Positions 37,102 through 46,313 of a DNA stretch of 64,000 nucleotides are shown here, in pieces. Location of the stretch: the NCBI RefSeq assembly GCF_022606355.1, contig NZ_JAHHZQ010000005.1, positions 434,001-498,000 on the forward strand, read 5' to 3'. Below the pieces are notes generated by a model, which was not told the DNA's origin, did no database searches, and saw only the letters and a list, made by a program, of their open reading frames with translations. This DNA is from Leifsonia shinshuensis. Lineage in GTDB: Bacteria; Actinomycetota; Actinomycetes; Actinomycetales; Microbacteriaceae. Every line of letters begins with the position of its first letter. The stretch's first letter is position 1. Both the position numbers and the translations under genes were made by a program.

Positions 37102-38157
37102 ATGTCCGTCCTGCCCGCAGACCTGCCGCACGAAACACTGCACGTTGTGAAGGGGAGGCGGAGCGGCCTCACCATCAGCATCGCGGTCCACTCCACCGTC
37201 CTCGGCCCCGCTCTCGGCGGTTGCCGCGTGTGGAACTACGACTCCTGGCAGGAGGCCGTCGCCGATTCGCTCCGCCTGGCGGAGGGGATGACGTACAAGA
37301 ACGCGGCCGCCGGCCTCAACCGCGGAGGCGGCAAGGCCGTCGTCTACCTGCCGCGGGGTCACCAGCTCAGCCCCACGGAGCGCTACGAGGTCATGCTCGA
37401 CCTGGGTGATGCCGTGGAGAGCCTCGGTGGCAGCTACATGACAGCGGAGGACGTCGGCACGAGCGCCGAGGACATGTCGGTGGTCGCGACGCGCACCGCC
37501 AACGTGTGCGGCCTCCCTCCGGCGGAGGGCGGCGTCGGCGAGCCGAGTGACGCGACCGCTGCCGGCGTCTACGCCGGACTGCTCGCGACCCTGGAGCGCG
37601 TCACCGGCAGTCGCGACGTCGCCGGCCGACGCGTGACGGTGCTGGGCCTTGGACACGTCGGGTCGATCATCGCCATGCGGCTGGCCAGCGAGGGAGCCGT
37701 GCTCACCGTCACCGACGTCAACCCGGCCAAGCGGGCGCTCGCCGACGCGCTCGGCGCCGCCTGGGTGGAGCCGAGCGAGGCGCACCGCGTGGAGGGCGAC
37801 TTGTTCGTTCCCGCGGGCGTCGGCGGGGTGCTGACCGACGCGGTCATCGACGAGCTGCGCGTGAAGGCGGTCGTCGGGCCGGCGAACAACCAGCTCGCCG
37901 AGCGCGCAGGCGCCGAGCGGCTCGCCGCCCGCGGCATCCTCTGGGCGCCCGACTTCGTCGTCAACGCCGGTGGAGTCATCTTCCTGTCGATGATGAACGA
38001 AGAGACACCCTCGGCCGAGGCTACCCGCGCGCGGGTGGAGGCCATCGGCGACACCGTCGCCCGCGTCTTCGACGTCGCCGCCGAGCGGGGCATCACCACG
38101 CTGGAGGCCGCCGACGAGATCGCGATGGCGCGCCTCCGCGAGCCCGCTCACGCTTGA
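37102..38157 (+). CDS. Leu/Val/Phe/Glu dehydrogenase family enzyme
   Basis: 351 residues from ATG 37102 (GAGGAGA ribosome binding site, 5 nt spacing); an upstream in-frame ATG at 37018 adds a poorly conserved stretch. Glu/Leu/Phe/Val dehydrogenase dimerisation domain with GMTYKNAAAGLNRGGGKAV (catalytic lysines), then an NAD-binding Rossmann domain (VTVLGLGHVGSIIAMRLASEGA) and WAPDFVVNAGGVI, which resembles the substrate-specific end. Catalyses reversible oxidative deamination of a branched-chain or related amino acid; the exact one is not determined. Isolated downstream of purH, ended by a strong hairpin. Confidence 0.92.
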   Translation: MSVLPADLPHETLHVVKGRRSGLTISIAVHSTVLGPALGGCRVWNYDSWQEAVADSLRLAEGMTYKNAAAGLNRGGGKAVVYLPRGHQLSPTERYEVMLDLGDAVESLGGSYMTAEDVGTSAEDMSVVATRTANVCGLPPAEGGVGEPSDATAAGVYAGLLATLERVTGSRDVAGRRVTVLGLGHVGSIIAMRLASEGAVLTVTDVNPAKRALADALGAAWVEPSEAHRVEGDLFVPAGVGGVLTDAVIDELRVKAVVGPANNQLAERAGAERLAARGILWAPDFVVNAGGVIFLSMMNEETPSAEATRARVEAIGDTVARVFDVAAERGITTLEAADEIAMARLREPAHA

Positions 38158-38171
38158 CGGGCCAATGGGGT

Positions 38172-38202
38172 CGAGAGCGCGCGCCGCGTGCGCGCGCTCT
38201 CG
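38172..38202. terminator. Terminator between the amino-acid dehydrogenase and acyltransferase genes
   Basis: Perfect 13-bp stem CGAGAGCGCGCGC / GCGCGCGCTCTCG, 5-nt loop, between convergent genes (stop 38157 plus, stop 38215 minus). Confidence 0.8.
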
Positions 38203-38214
38203 GCGCCGTGCGTC

Positions 38215-40323
38215 TCAGCCGCGTGGGCGCTCGATGAGCCCCGTCGCCGTGAGCACGTCCGAGCGGAGCATCGGAGCCAGGGTGGCAGCGTACGTTCCGG
38301 TCAGGTGGTCGTTGTTGCGGTACACGATCACGCCGCCGATGACCGCGGGGCAGCGCCCGCTCTGGCAGAAGTACCTGGTGTAGTCCAGAACCGTCACTCC
38401 TTTCACCCGTTCGGCCGCTGCGCTCTGAGCGTCGTAACCCGCAAAGGCCTCGCCCTGGGGCAACGCACACGCCGTCGTCGCCGTCGTCGGGTGCGCGTGG
38501 ATGCAGTCGAGGTACCCGGGCATGGCGCGGGGGATGTCCTTGATCGCGACGATGGGGATGCCGGCCGCGGCGACCGGCGACCAGGTGCCGACGAATCCGT
38601 CCGCGAGGCTCTGCTCGACCGTGCGTCCCGGTGTGGCCTTCCACGAGTCCCCGACCGCCGAGCTGGTGATCACCAGGTCGTAGCCTCCGGTGAGCACGTG
38701 CTCGGTCAGCGAACGGACCCAGGACTGGCAGGAGGTGTTCCACGCCGCCGAGTACTCCCGCTCGATCGTCGACCACGGGCAGGACGACTTGCCGATGAAG
38801 TCGACGCGCCAGCCATACTCCCGGGCCAGTACCTCGAGGGTGTCCTGATAGTTGTTGGCGTGGGAGTCCCCGACCAGGGCTACGCGGAGCGCGGGATGCT
38901 CGGCAGGGCCGGCCGAGCACACGATGAGCTGACTCAGGTGCGCATGGCCCCAGCACTCGGGGGTCACTGCGGCGTCGCCCGCTGCGGCGAGGACTCCCGG
39001 GATGGGCGGAGAGCCCGATCCCTCGATCGAGCAGCCTTCAGCGACAGCTGCGGCACCGAGGCACGGCGGAGACTCGCGGACGGTCAGCGCCGCGTTCTTC
39101 AGGTCGGACGCTGTGGCTCGCCCGATCGACCAGATGGCACCACCTACCGATGCCACGATCAGAGCCATCGCGACCGCGGTCACACCCAGCGTGAAACGTG
39201 GACGCTTCGAAGTCAGGAAGCGTGCCCGCTGGGCCGGCGATTCGACGAAGCGCCGGGTCGCCGCCGCGAGGACGAGCGAGAGTGCCACTGCAGCGAACCG
39301 GATGACCGGGCCGGGATCCGTGACGAGGGCGACGACCGCGATGGCCAGCGGCCAGTGCCAGAGGTACAGGCTGTACGACACGTCGCCCAGGTACCGAACC
39401 GGCCGCACGGCCATGGCCGCGCGCGGCGACCACCACAGCCGCGGGCTGCCTGCCGCGATCACCAGCGCGGTGCCGACGACCGGGAGCAGCGCGGTGTACC
39501 CGGGAAACGGGGTGCGATCGTCGAAGACGAAGAAGCACACGGCGATCGCCGCCAGGCCGAGCCACGACAGGAGGGACCGGGCAACAGGCCGAGCGTCGCT
39601 TTCGCGGAGGAGGAGCGCGAGAAGACCTCCGGCGGCGAACTCCCAGGCCCGCGTCGTCGTCGCGAAGTAGGCGAGGCTCGGCGCGGTCGCAGTCTGGACG
39701 ATGCTCAACGCCAAGGAGGCGGTGAACACCGTGGCAAGGGTCACCATGAGCACGTACTGCCGATGACTCGCGCTGAGCTTCGCCGCGAGCAGCCAGACGA
39801 CCAGCAAGAGTAGGGGCCAGACGAGATAGAACTGCTCCTCGACCGAGAGCGACCAGTAGTGCTGCACGGGGCTGAGGATCTCGGTGGTCGGCGAGAGGTA
39901 GTCGACGGCGGCCTGCGCGAGGGCCCAGTTCTCGATGTACAGCGCCGAGGCGCCGATCTCGATGGCCACGCGCTGCCAGTGGTGGGGACCGAGGAGGGTC
40001 ACGGCCAGCACGGCCGACGCGGCGAGCACCAGAAACGCCGCCGGGAGCAGGCGCCGCGCGCGCCGGGCGTAGAACGCACCCAGGCTGATCCGGCCCGAGG
40101 AGGTCAGCTCGCGCATCAGGTGACCGGTAATCAGGAAGCCCGAGATCACGAAGAACACGTCGACGCCCGCATAGCCGCCGGGAAGCTGGGCGGGGAAGAA
40201 GTGGTAGACCACGACCCCGAGGACGGCGACCGCGCGAAGAGCCTGGATCTCGGGCCGGAAACGCGACCTGCCGTCGACCCGCGAGGTGGGCGTCGGCTCG
40301 GCGAGCGTGGACCGGTCGGTCAC
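38215..40323 (-). CDS. Acyltransferase 3 / SGNH hydrolase fusion (OafA-like)
   Basis: 702 residues. ~11 membrane helices at residues ~20-370 with the acyltransferase-3 motifs RFRPEIQALRAVAVLGVVVYH (catalytic His), FFVISGFLI and SVEEQFYLVWP. Then an outer SGNH domain beginning VALVGDSHANNYQ, with the C-terminal catalytic pair in NNDHLTGTYA (Asp and His). Such proteins O-acetylate cell-envelope polysaccharides or peptidoglycan. Start GTG 40323 follows AGGAGGT; it is divergent from the dimethylargininase gene. Confidence 0.93.
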   Translation of the reverse strand: MTDRSTLAEPTPTSRVDGRSRFRPEIQALRAVAVLGVVVYHFFPAQLPGGYAGVDVFFVISGFLITGHLMRELTSSGRISLGAFYARRARRLLPAAFLVLAASAVLAVTLLGPHHWQRVAIEIGASALYIENWALAQAAVDYLSPTTEILSPVQHYWSLSVEEQFYLVWPLLLLVVWLLAAKLSASHRQYVLMVTLATVFTASLALSIVQTATAPSLAYFATTTRAWEFAAGGLLALLLRESDARPVARSLLSWLGLAAIAVCFFVFDDRTPFPGYTALLPVVGTALVIAAGSPRLWWSPRAAMAVRPVRYLGDVSYSLYLWHWPLAIAVVALVTDPGPVIRFAAVALSLVLAAATRRFVESPAQRARFLTSKRPRFTLGVTAVAMALIVASVGGAIWSIGRATASDLKNAALTVRESPPCLGAAAVAEGCSIEGSGSPPIPGVLAAAGDAAVTPECWGHAHLSQLIVCSAGPAEHPALRVALVGDSHANNYQDTLEVLAREYGWRVDFIGKSSCPWSTIEREYSAAWNTSCQSWVRSLTEHVLTGGYDLVITSSAVGDSWKATPGRTVEQSLADGFVGTWSPVAAAGIPIVAIKDIPRAMPGYLDCIHAHPTTATTACALPQGEAFAGYDAQSAAAERVKGVTVLDYTRYFCQSGRCPAVIGGVIVYRNNDHLTGTYAATLAPMLRSDVLTATGLIERPRG

Positions 40324-40459
40324 GGGCGACCTCCTCTGCGGGCGGGAACGGAGTCCGAAGCATAACATTCGAGAAGAAGAGATTGACCTGCCGGATATCA
40401 CTACGAGGCCCCGCGATGCCAGCATTCCCATAGGAACCCGTCGGATAGGCTTGGGTCTC

Positions 40460-41692
40460 ATGAATTCCTCTGTTGGGCGCCGGTTCGTCGCTTCGCTCCT
40501 CGCTGCCGTCGCAGTCGCCGCCATCGCCTTCTTCGCCGCAGTGGCCGTCATCGCGATCATCACGGGCGTGCTCCTCTGGCTGAACGGGTCGGCAGCGGAG
40601 CCGAAGATCCTCGGCAATGCCGTGCAGTACACGGAATACATCGCGCTCGCCCTGTTCGTCCTCGGGCTGATCGCGGCGTTGCTCGGCGCGTTCGAGCGTC
40701 GCTGGGTCTCCATCATCTCGGGCGTCGTTGTCGCGGTCATCGGGACGATCGTCGGCACCCTGGTGCTCTACGCCACCAACGGCGCCACGCTCACGGGGAC
40801 CGCATGGCAGCAGATGTGGCTGTCGCTCATCGGCGTCAACCTCGGCGTCTGGATCGCGGCCGCGATCGCCTTCCCGACCGCGGGATACGCGGTCTACGTG
40901 GCGCTCGACAGGCGCGTTCTCGCGCCCGCCGCGCGCAAGATCGCCCTGGTGCGCATCCCCGCGGCCAACCTGGCCGACGGCCTGGTGACGCACATCGAGC
41001 GGGAGGCCGTCGACAACGAACGGGCCGACAAGCAGTGGGACGACTACGTCGCGGCGCTCTCCGACGCCGGCTGGCAGACCGTCGAGGTCGCCAGCGCAGA
41101 CAAGCTCGCCGACTCCGTCTTCGTGGAAGACACCGCGATCGTCTTCGGCGACACCGCCGTCATCTCGCGCCCCGGCGCCGACTCCCGCCGCGCGGAGACC
41201 GTCGGCACCGAGGCAGCGCTGCGCGCCCAGGGCCTCCGGCTCGAGCGCATCGAGGAGCCGGGCACCCTCGACGGCGGCGATGTGCTCAAGGTGGGCGACA
41301 CCGTCTACGTCGGCCGCGGCGGCCGCACGAACGCCGAGGGCATCCGGCAGCTGCGCGCGCTCGTCGCGCCGCTCGGCTACACCGTCGTCGCGGTGCCGGT
41401 CACCAAGGCGCTGCACCTCAAGACCGCGGTCACCGCGCTCCCTGACGGCACCGTGATCGGCTACGAGCCGATCGTGGACGAGCCGAGGATCTTCGAGCGC
41501 TTCCTGCCCGTCCCCGAGGCGCACGGCACCGCCGTCGTCGTGCTCGACGACGAGACCGTGCTGATGTCCTCGTCGGCCCCGGGCTCCATCGCGCTGGTCG
41601 AGGACCTCGGCTACACCGTGGTGCAGGTCGACATCTCCGAGTTCGAGAAGCTCGAGGGCTGCGTCACCTGCCTCTCGATTCGCATTCGCTGA
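40460..41692 (+). CDS. Dimethylargininase fused to an N-terminal four-helix membrane domain
   Basis: 410 residues. Residues ~8-146 form about four membrane helices (SLLAAVAVAAIAFFAAVAVIAIITGVLLW; LGNAVQYTEYIALALFVLG; IISGVVVAVIGTIVGTLVLY; MWLSLIGVNLGVWIAAAIAF). From ~160 the protein is a dimethylarginine dimethylaminohydrolase (amidinotransferase fold). DDAH residues are FVEDTAIVFGDTAV (Asp224), the catalytic His in LHLKTAV (His319) and the catalytic Cys in GCVTCLSIR (Cys404). Normal bacterial DDAH is ~255 residues and soluble, so the membrane domain is an unusual addition. ATG 40460 follows a TAGGCT box by 8 nt, giving a very short leader. Reaction: N-omega-methylated arginine to citrulline plus methylamine. 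Confidence 0.85.
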   Translation: MNSSVGRRFVASLLAAVAVAAIAFFAAVAVIAIITGVLLWLNGSAAEPKILGNAVQYTEYIALALFVLGLIAALLGAFERRWVSIISGVVVAVIGTIVGTLVLYATNGATLTGTAWQQMWLSLIGVNLGVWIAAAIAFPTAGYAVYVALDRRVLAPAARKIALVRIPAANLADGLVTHIEREAVDNERADKQWDDYVAALSDAGWQTVEVASADKLADSVFVEDTAIVFGDTAVISRPGADSRRAETVGTEAALRAQGLRLERIEEPGTLDGGDVLKVGDTVYVGRGGRTNAEGIRQLRALVAPLGYTVVAVPVTKALHLKTAVTALPDGTVIGYEPIVDEPRIFERFLPVPEAHGTAVVVLDDETVLMSSSAPGSIALVEDLGYTVVQVDISEFEKLEGCVTCLSIRIR

Positions 41693-41701
41693 CCTGACGG
41701 C

Positions 41702-42175
41702 TCAATCGCCGGACGTGTCCTTCGTGCACGGGATGCTGCCGGCGAGCTGCGACTTCTTCGTCGCGCCCCCGTCGAAGACGTCGACGTAGTCGCCGGTCGT
41801 CCCGTCGAAGTGGACGCTGCCGCCCTCGAGTCGGAACGCCTGGGTGGAGAAGAACGAGCCACCGTCGCCGGTGCTGATGTTGGTGCTGAAGACTCCTTTG
41901 CGGAGATCGGCGACGATCTGCGCCGGCGCACGAGAGGTCGGGTCGTTCCGCACGACGACGCGCTGACCGGCACGGACGACGCAGGTCGCGTGATGCAGGT
42001 AGACCTCGACGGTCCGCGAGCCTTCGCCCTGCACCCGGAGCTCGAGGGTGGTGTGGGTCAATGACCGGGCCGCACTCCACGCCGCCCCCACGCTCACGTA
42101 GATCCCGGCGACCAGCGAGACGAACACGGCGAACGCCCCGATGACCGACCAGAACGGGAGGGACCGCCACACCAT
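41702..42175 (-). CDS. Hypothetical membrane-anchored protein
   Basis: 157 residues: one N-terminal helix (FWSVIGAFAVFVSLVAGIYVSVG) and a ~110-residue extracytoplasmic domain with two cysteines (HHATCVVRAG; SIPCTKDT) that could pair. It has a beta-rich pattern (TVEVYLHHATCVVRAGQRVVVRND). No family. It converges with the dimethylargininase gene and diverges from the ABC exporter leader. Confidence 0.7.
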   Translation of the reverse strand: MVWRSLPFWSVIGAFAVFVSLVAGIYVSVGAAWSAARSLTHTTLELRVQGEGSRTVEVYLHHATCVVRAGQRVVVRNDPTSRAPAQIVADLRKGVFSTNISTGDGGSFFSTQAFRLEGGSVHFDGTTGDYVDVFDGGATKKSQLAGSIPCTKDTSGD

Positions 42176-42236
42176 CCCAGCAGCCTAGCGGGGGACCGCC
42201 CGTCACGATTCGCGACGCAGCTGCGAGAACTCGCTC

Positions 42237-42266
42237 TTGCGTTCTGAGTGACGCTGGGAATATCCT
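42237..42266 (+). promoter_or_regulatory. Putative promoter of the leader peptide/ABC exporter unit
   Basis: TTGCGT (42237-42242), an 18-bp spacer and TATCCT (42261-42266), about 55 nt before the leader peptide start. Identified by eye; moderate match to the vegetative consensus. Confidence 0.5.
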
Positions 42267-42321
42267 GTAGGGCTGCCTTGTCGCAGCATTCGGATGACGC
42301 ATCGGGCCTTGGGAGGACGCC

Positions 42322-42411
42322 ATGACAACGACTGAGAAGACACGAACCGTGACCGTGTTCGGGCTCGTCGCTGCCGCGTACGCGTCCCCGGAGCCGGCCC
42401 CCGCCTGGTAG
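42322..42411 (+). CDS. Leader peptide of the ABC exporter operon (29 codons)
   Basis: ATG 42322 is preceded by GGGAGGACGCC, one of the strongest ribosome binding sites in the region. The 29-residue product starts [14 protein letters not shown] and ends PEPAPAW before TAG. A hairpin (GCCTGG 42403-42408 / CCAGGC 42415-42420) embraces the stop codon in its loop, so a ribosome at the end of this frame would melt it. Such uORFs control antibiotic-resistance and efflux genes by ribosome stalling in several Gram-positive groups; that this one does so is inference. Confidence 0.65.
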   Translation: MTTTEKTRTVTVFGLVAAAYASPEPAPAW

Positions 42412-42595
42412 GTCCCAGGCAGGAACGCGCTTCCGGCTGACCGTCGCCGGCACCACCGTCCGGGCATCCGCGGCCCGGGCTCGTCGCGCCCACGCGAACG
42501 ACTCCTTTGGCGACCTCTCAGCACGTCACACCGGGTCGGAGTCGACCCATCCACGAAATCGAAGCCACGAAACGCATACAGAGAAGACGGAACTC
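42412..42595 (+). promoter_or_regulatory. Long untranslated region before the exporter gene
   Basis: 184 nt without a gene between the leader peptide stop and ATG 42596, with several GC-rich inverted segments (e.g. CCGGCTGACC...GCCGG and GCGGCCCGGG). The exporter's own ribosome binding site is weak (GAAGACGGAACTC). No riboswitch family is recognised. The whole gene-poor stretch 42176-42595 holds only the promoter, leader peptide and this segment. Confidence 0.5.
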
Positions 42596-44440
42596 ATGTC
42601 CATCGCTGAAACCCATCAGCACCCACCCCAAAGAGAAGTCCAGAAGCGGCTCGGGACCTTCCGCACGCTTCTCCGAATCCTCCCGTTCGCCAAGTCGGCG
42701 GCGCCCCGCATCGTGCTCGGCATGGTCGCCGCGCTGCTGGCGAGCCTGGTCGCGCTGTTCATCCCGCAGGTGCTCCGCTGGCTGGTCGACGGCCCGCTGT
42801 CCACCGGCGACGCCTCAGCGGTCTGGCCGGCGGCCCTGCTGGTGGTCGGGCTCGGTGCCGCGGAGGCCGTGTTCATCTCGCTGCGGCGCTGGTTCGTGCT
42901 CACGCCGGGCACCCACGTCGAAGCGCGGATGCGCAACGCGCTCTACGAGAAGCTGCAGGACCTTCCTGTCGCCTTCCACGACCGCTGGCCGAGCGGCCAG
43001 CTGCTCTCGCGCGCCGTGAGCGACCTGAGCCTGATCCGGCGCTGGCTGTCGTTCGGCATCGTGCTGCTCGTCGTCAACGTGGTCACCATCATCGTCGGTT
43101 TCGCGATCCTGATCGGGTGGAACTGGATCCTCGGCCTGATCTTCCTCGCGCTGTCGGTGCCGCTGTGGATCTACGGCTTCGCGTTCGAGAAGAAGTACTC
43201 GATCGTCGCGCGGCGTAGTCAGGACCAGGCCGGCGACCTGGCGACGGCCGTCGAGGAGTCGGTGCACGGCATCCGCGTGCTCAAGGCGTTCGGGCGCGGC
43301 AAGCATGCGCTGGCGAAGTTCGAGTCGCAGGCGGAGGAGCTGCGCGGCACCGAGATCGAGAAGGCGAAGGCGGTCGCGGGCCTCTGGCTGTGGCTGCTGC
43401 TCATCCCGGACGTCGCGTTCGGCATCTGCCTGGTCGTCGGCGTCTGGCTGGCCGCTCAGGGCCAGCTCTCGGTCGGCGAGCTGGTCGCCTTCTTCGCGAC
43501 GGCGACCGTGCTGCGGTTCCCGATCGAGTCGATCGGCTTCCTGCTCTCGATGACGTTCGACACGCGCACCGCCGCCGACCGCTTCTTCGAGGTCATGGAC
43601 GAGGCCAACGCGATCACCGACCCCGCAGAGCCGAAGCAGATCACCGATCCGCGCGGAGAGCTCGTCTTCGACGATGTGCACTTCCGCTACCAGGACTCGC
43701 CTGAGCGCTTCCCCGACCTCCTGAACGGTATCGATCTCACGGTGCTGCCGGGGGAGACGATGGCGCTCGTGGGGCTCACCGGAAGCGGCAAGTCCACGCT
43801 GACCGCCCTGACCACCCGTCTGTACGACGTGACGGGAGGCTCGGTGCGCATCGACGGCGTCGACGTGCGCGACCTGACCAGGTACGACCTCCGCAAGGCC
43901 ATCGCGATGGCGTTCGAGGACGCGACGCTGTTCTCGGCCTCGGTGCGTGACAACGTCCTCCTCGGCCGTGACGGTCTCGACCCCGCGTCGCCGGAAGCCG
44001 AGCGCGTGCTGACCGAGGCTCTCGAGATCGCGCAGGCCGGGTTCGTCTACGAGCTGCCGGAGGGACTCGACACCAAGGTCGGCGAGGAGGGGCTCAGCCT
44101 GTCCGGCGGACAGCGTCAGCGACTCGCGCTCGCGCGCGCGGTGGCAGCGGCTCCGAGCGTCCTGGTGCTCGACGACCCGCTGTCGGCGCTCGACGTCGAC
44201 ACCGAGGCCCTGGTGGAGGCCGCCCTGCGCCGGGTGCTCGCCTCCACCACCGCACTGGTCGTCGCGCACCGTCCGTCGACGGTCATGCTCGCCGACCGGG
44301 TGGCGTTGCTGGAGGACGGCCGCATCACGGCCGTCGGCACCCACCATGACCTGCTTGCGACCAACGAGCACTACCGTTTCGTCCTCTCCTCCCTCGAAGA
44401 GGAGCAGGACGAGGAGTTCCTTCAGGAGGTGAACCTGTGA
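42596..44440 (+). CDS. ABC exporter half-transporter A, with degenerate NBD
   Basis: 614 residues: type-I exporter membrane domain (six helices, ~30-330) fused to one nucleotide-binding domain. Walker [10 protein letters not shown] at 393-401 and signature LSGGQ at 502-506 are intact. The Q-loop position reads [10 protein letters not shown] (Glu441 instead of Gln) and Walker B reads LVLDDP, with Asp527 in place of the catalytic glutamate. That is the degenerate site of a heterodimeric exporter. Its stop overlaps the partner gene by GTGA. Probable multidrug/lipid-type efflux; substrate unknown. Confidence 0.93.
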   Translation: MSIAETHQHPPQREVQKRLGTFRTLLRILPFAKSAAPRIVLGMVAALLASLVALFIPQVLRWLVDGPLSTGDASAVWPAALLVVGLGAAEAVFISLRRWFVLTPGTHVEARMRNALYEKLQDLPVAFHDRWPSGQLLSRAVSDLSLIRRWLSFGIVLLVVNVVTIIVGFAILIGWNWILGLIFLALSVPLWIYGFAFEKKYSIVARRSQDQAGDLATAVEESVHGIRVLKAFGRGKHALAKFESQAEELRGTEIEKAKAVAGLWLWLLLIPDVAFGICLVVGVWLAAQGQLSVGELVAFFATATVLRFPIESIGFLLSMTFDTRTAADRFFEVMDEANAITDPAEPKQITDPRGELVFDDVHFRYQDSPERFPDLLNGIDLTVLPGETMALVGLTGSGKSTLTALTTRLYDVTGGSVRIDGVDVRDLTRYDLRKAIAMAFEDATLFSASVRDNVLLGRDGLDPASPEAERVLTEALEIAQAGFVYELPEGLDTKVGEEGLSLSGGQRQRLALARAVAAAPSVLVLDDPLSALDVDTEALVEAALRRVLASTTALVVAHRPSTVMLADRVALLEDGRITAVGTHHDLLATNEHYRFVLSSLEEEQDEEFLQEVNL

Positions 44441-46251
44441 GCACCGCGACAGTACTGGGCGTCGAGGGCGAAGAGCGCAACGACCTCAGCAAAGAGGAGA
44501 GCCGGCAGATCCGTCGGCGCTCGCTGCGCCTTCTCGGCTCGCTGCTGCACCCACTGCGCCTGCGGCTGGTGCTGACCGCGATCGTCGTCGTGGTCAGCAC
44601 GGCCGGCCAGGTGGCCGGGCCGGCGATCATCGCGTTCGGCATCGACAACGGGATCACGGCTCTGCACTCGCAGAACTGGCTCCCGGTCGCCGCCGCCGGT
44701 GTCGCCTACCTGTTCACCGGCATCATCGGTGCCGTGCTGATCTCGTGGTACACGGTGCTCAGCGCGCGCATCAGCCAGGCGATCCTGATCGACCTCCGCA
44801 AGCGGGTCTTCCTGCACACGCAGAAGCTCTCGCTCGAGTTCCACGAGTCGTACACGTCCGGCCGCATCATCTCGCGGCAGACGAGCGACCTCGACTCGAT
44901 CCGCGAGCTGCTCGACTCCGGCATCAACCAGCTCGTGCAGGGCTTCCTGTACATGCTGTTCATCGCCATCGCGCTGTTCTGGCTCGACTGGCTGAGCGGT
45001 GTCGTGCTGCTGTGCTCGCTGGTGCCGCTGTACCTGCTCACGCGCTGGTTCCAGAAGCGTTCGCAGGCGCTGTTCCGCATCTCGCGGGTGGCGTCGGCGA
45101 AGCTCATCGTGCACTTCGTGGAGACGATGACCGGCATCCGCGCGGTCAAGGCGTTCCGCAAGGAGAAGCGCAACGAGAAGGAGTTCGGCGGCCTCGTCGA
45201 GGACTACCGCGACGTCAACGCGCGGGTCATCCAGCTGTTCGGGATCTTCGACCCCGGTCTGGTGATGATCGGCAACGTGACCGTCGGTGTCGTGCTGCTG
45301 GTCGGCGGCTTCCGGGTCGCGAACGGCCAGCTCGCCATCGGTGTGCTGCTGGCTGCGCTGCTCTACACGCGCCGGTTCTTCGACCCGATGGAGGAGATGG
45401 CGATGTTCTACAACTCCTACCAGTCGGCCGCTGCGGCGCTCGAGAAGATCTCGGGCGTGCTGGAGGAGGAGCCGAGCGTGCCCGACCCGGTCAAGCCGGT
45501 CGACCTCTGGACGGCCGAAGGCCACGTGCGGTTCGATGACGTGACGTTCGCCTACAAGCGCGATCGTGTGATCCTCCCGGAGTTCAGCCTGGACATCCCG
45601 GCGGGGCAGACGATCGCACTGGTCGGTTCGACGGGCGCAGGCAAGTCGACGCTGGCCAAGCTGATCTCCCGGTTCTACGACCCGAGCGAAGGCTCCGTCA
45701 CGCTCGACGACGTCGATCTGCGCGACATGCACCCGAAGGATCTGCGCCGGGCCATCGTCATGGTCACCCAGGAGGCGTACCTGTTCAGCGGGTCGGTCGC
45801 CGACAACATCGCACTCGGCAAGCCGGAGGCGACGAGGGAGGAGGTCGTGGAGGCCGCGAAGGCGGTCGGCGCCCACGAGTTCATCACGGGACTGCCGAAC
45901 GGGTACGACACCGACGTGAACAAGCGCGGCGGCCGGGTGTCCGCCGGTCAGCGTCAGCTGATCTCGTTCGCCCGGGCGTTCCTGGCGAACCCGGCGGTGC
46001 TCATCCTGGACGAGGCGACCAGCTCGCTCGACATCCCGAGCGAGCGCCTGGTGCAGGAGGCCCTGCAGACCCTGCTCGCCGACCGCACCGCCGTGATCAT
46101 CGCGCACCGTCTGTCGACGGTCGCGATCGCGGACCGGGTGCTCGTCATGGAGCACGGGACGGTCGTCGAAGACGGCTCGCCGGATCAGCTGATCGCCGGC
46201 ACCGGCCGGTTCGCGCAGCTGCACGCTGCGTGGCGGGACTCGCTGGTCTGA
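44437..46251 (+). CDS. ABC exporter half-transporter B, with consensus NBD
   Basis: 604 residues, six-helix membrane domain followed by a nucleotide-binding domain. Walker [12 protein letters not shown]-loop [10 protein letters not shown] (Gln present), signature VSAGQRQL, Walker [12 protein letters not shown] with the catalytic Glu, and switch IAHRLST. The signature reads SAGQ rather than SGGQ. It forms a heterodimer with the preceding protein (consensus plus degenerate ATP sites, as in TM287/288 or BmrCD). GTG 44437 overlaps the partner stop. Confidence 0.94.
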   Translation: MSTATVLGVEGEERNDLSKEESRQIRRRSLRLLGSLLHPLRLRLVLTAIVVVVSTAGQVAGPAIIAFGIDNGITALHSQNWLPVAAAGVAYLFTGIIGAVLISWYTVLSARISQAILIDLRKRVFLHTQKLSLEFHESYTSGRIISRQTSDLDSIRELLDSGINQLVQGFLYMLFIAIALFWLDWLSGVVLLCSLVPLYLLTRWFQKRSQALFRISRVASAKLIVHFVETMTGIRAVKAFRKEKRNEKEFGGLVEDYRDVNARVIQLFGIFDPGLVMIGNVTVGVVLLVGGFRVANGQLAIGVLLAALLYTRRFFDPMEEMAMFYNSYQSAAAALEKISGVLEEEPSVPDPVKPVDLWTAEGHVRFDDVTFAYKRDRVILPEFSLDIPAGQTIALVGSTGAGKSTLAKLISRFYDPSEGSVTLDDVDLRDMHPKDLRRAIVMVTQEAYLFSGSVADNIALGKPEATREEVVEAAKAVGAHEFITGLPNGYDTDVNKRGGRVSAGQRQLISFARAFLANPAVLILDEATSSLDIPSERLVQEALQTLLADRTAVIIAHRLSTVAIADRVLVMEHGTVVEDGSPDQLIAGTGRFAQLHAAWRDSLV

Positions 46252-46258
46252 GCAACGA

Positions 46259-46297
46259 CGAAGGTCCCGGAAGGAGTCACTCCTTCCGGGACCTTCG
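46259..46297. terminator. Terminator between the exporter and the SdrD-B protein gene
   Basis: Long perfect inverted repeat (arms of up to 19 bp, 46259-46277 and 46279-46297, centre CACTC region) just after the exporter stop. It is convergent with the minus-strand gene ending at 46314 and probably works for both. Confidence 0.85.
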
Positions 46298-46313
46298 TGC
46301 TGGGAGGGGAGGG

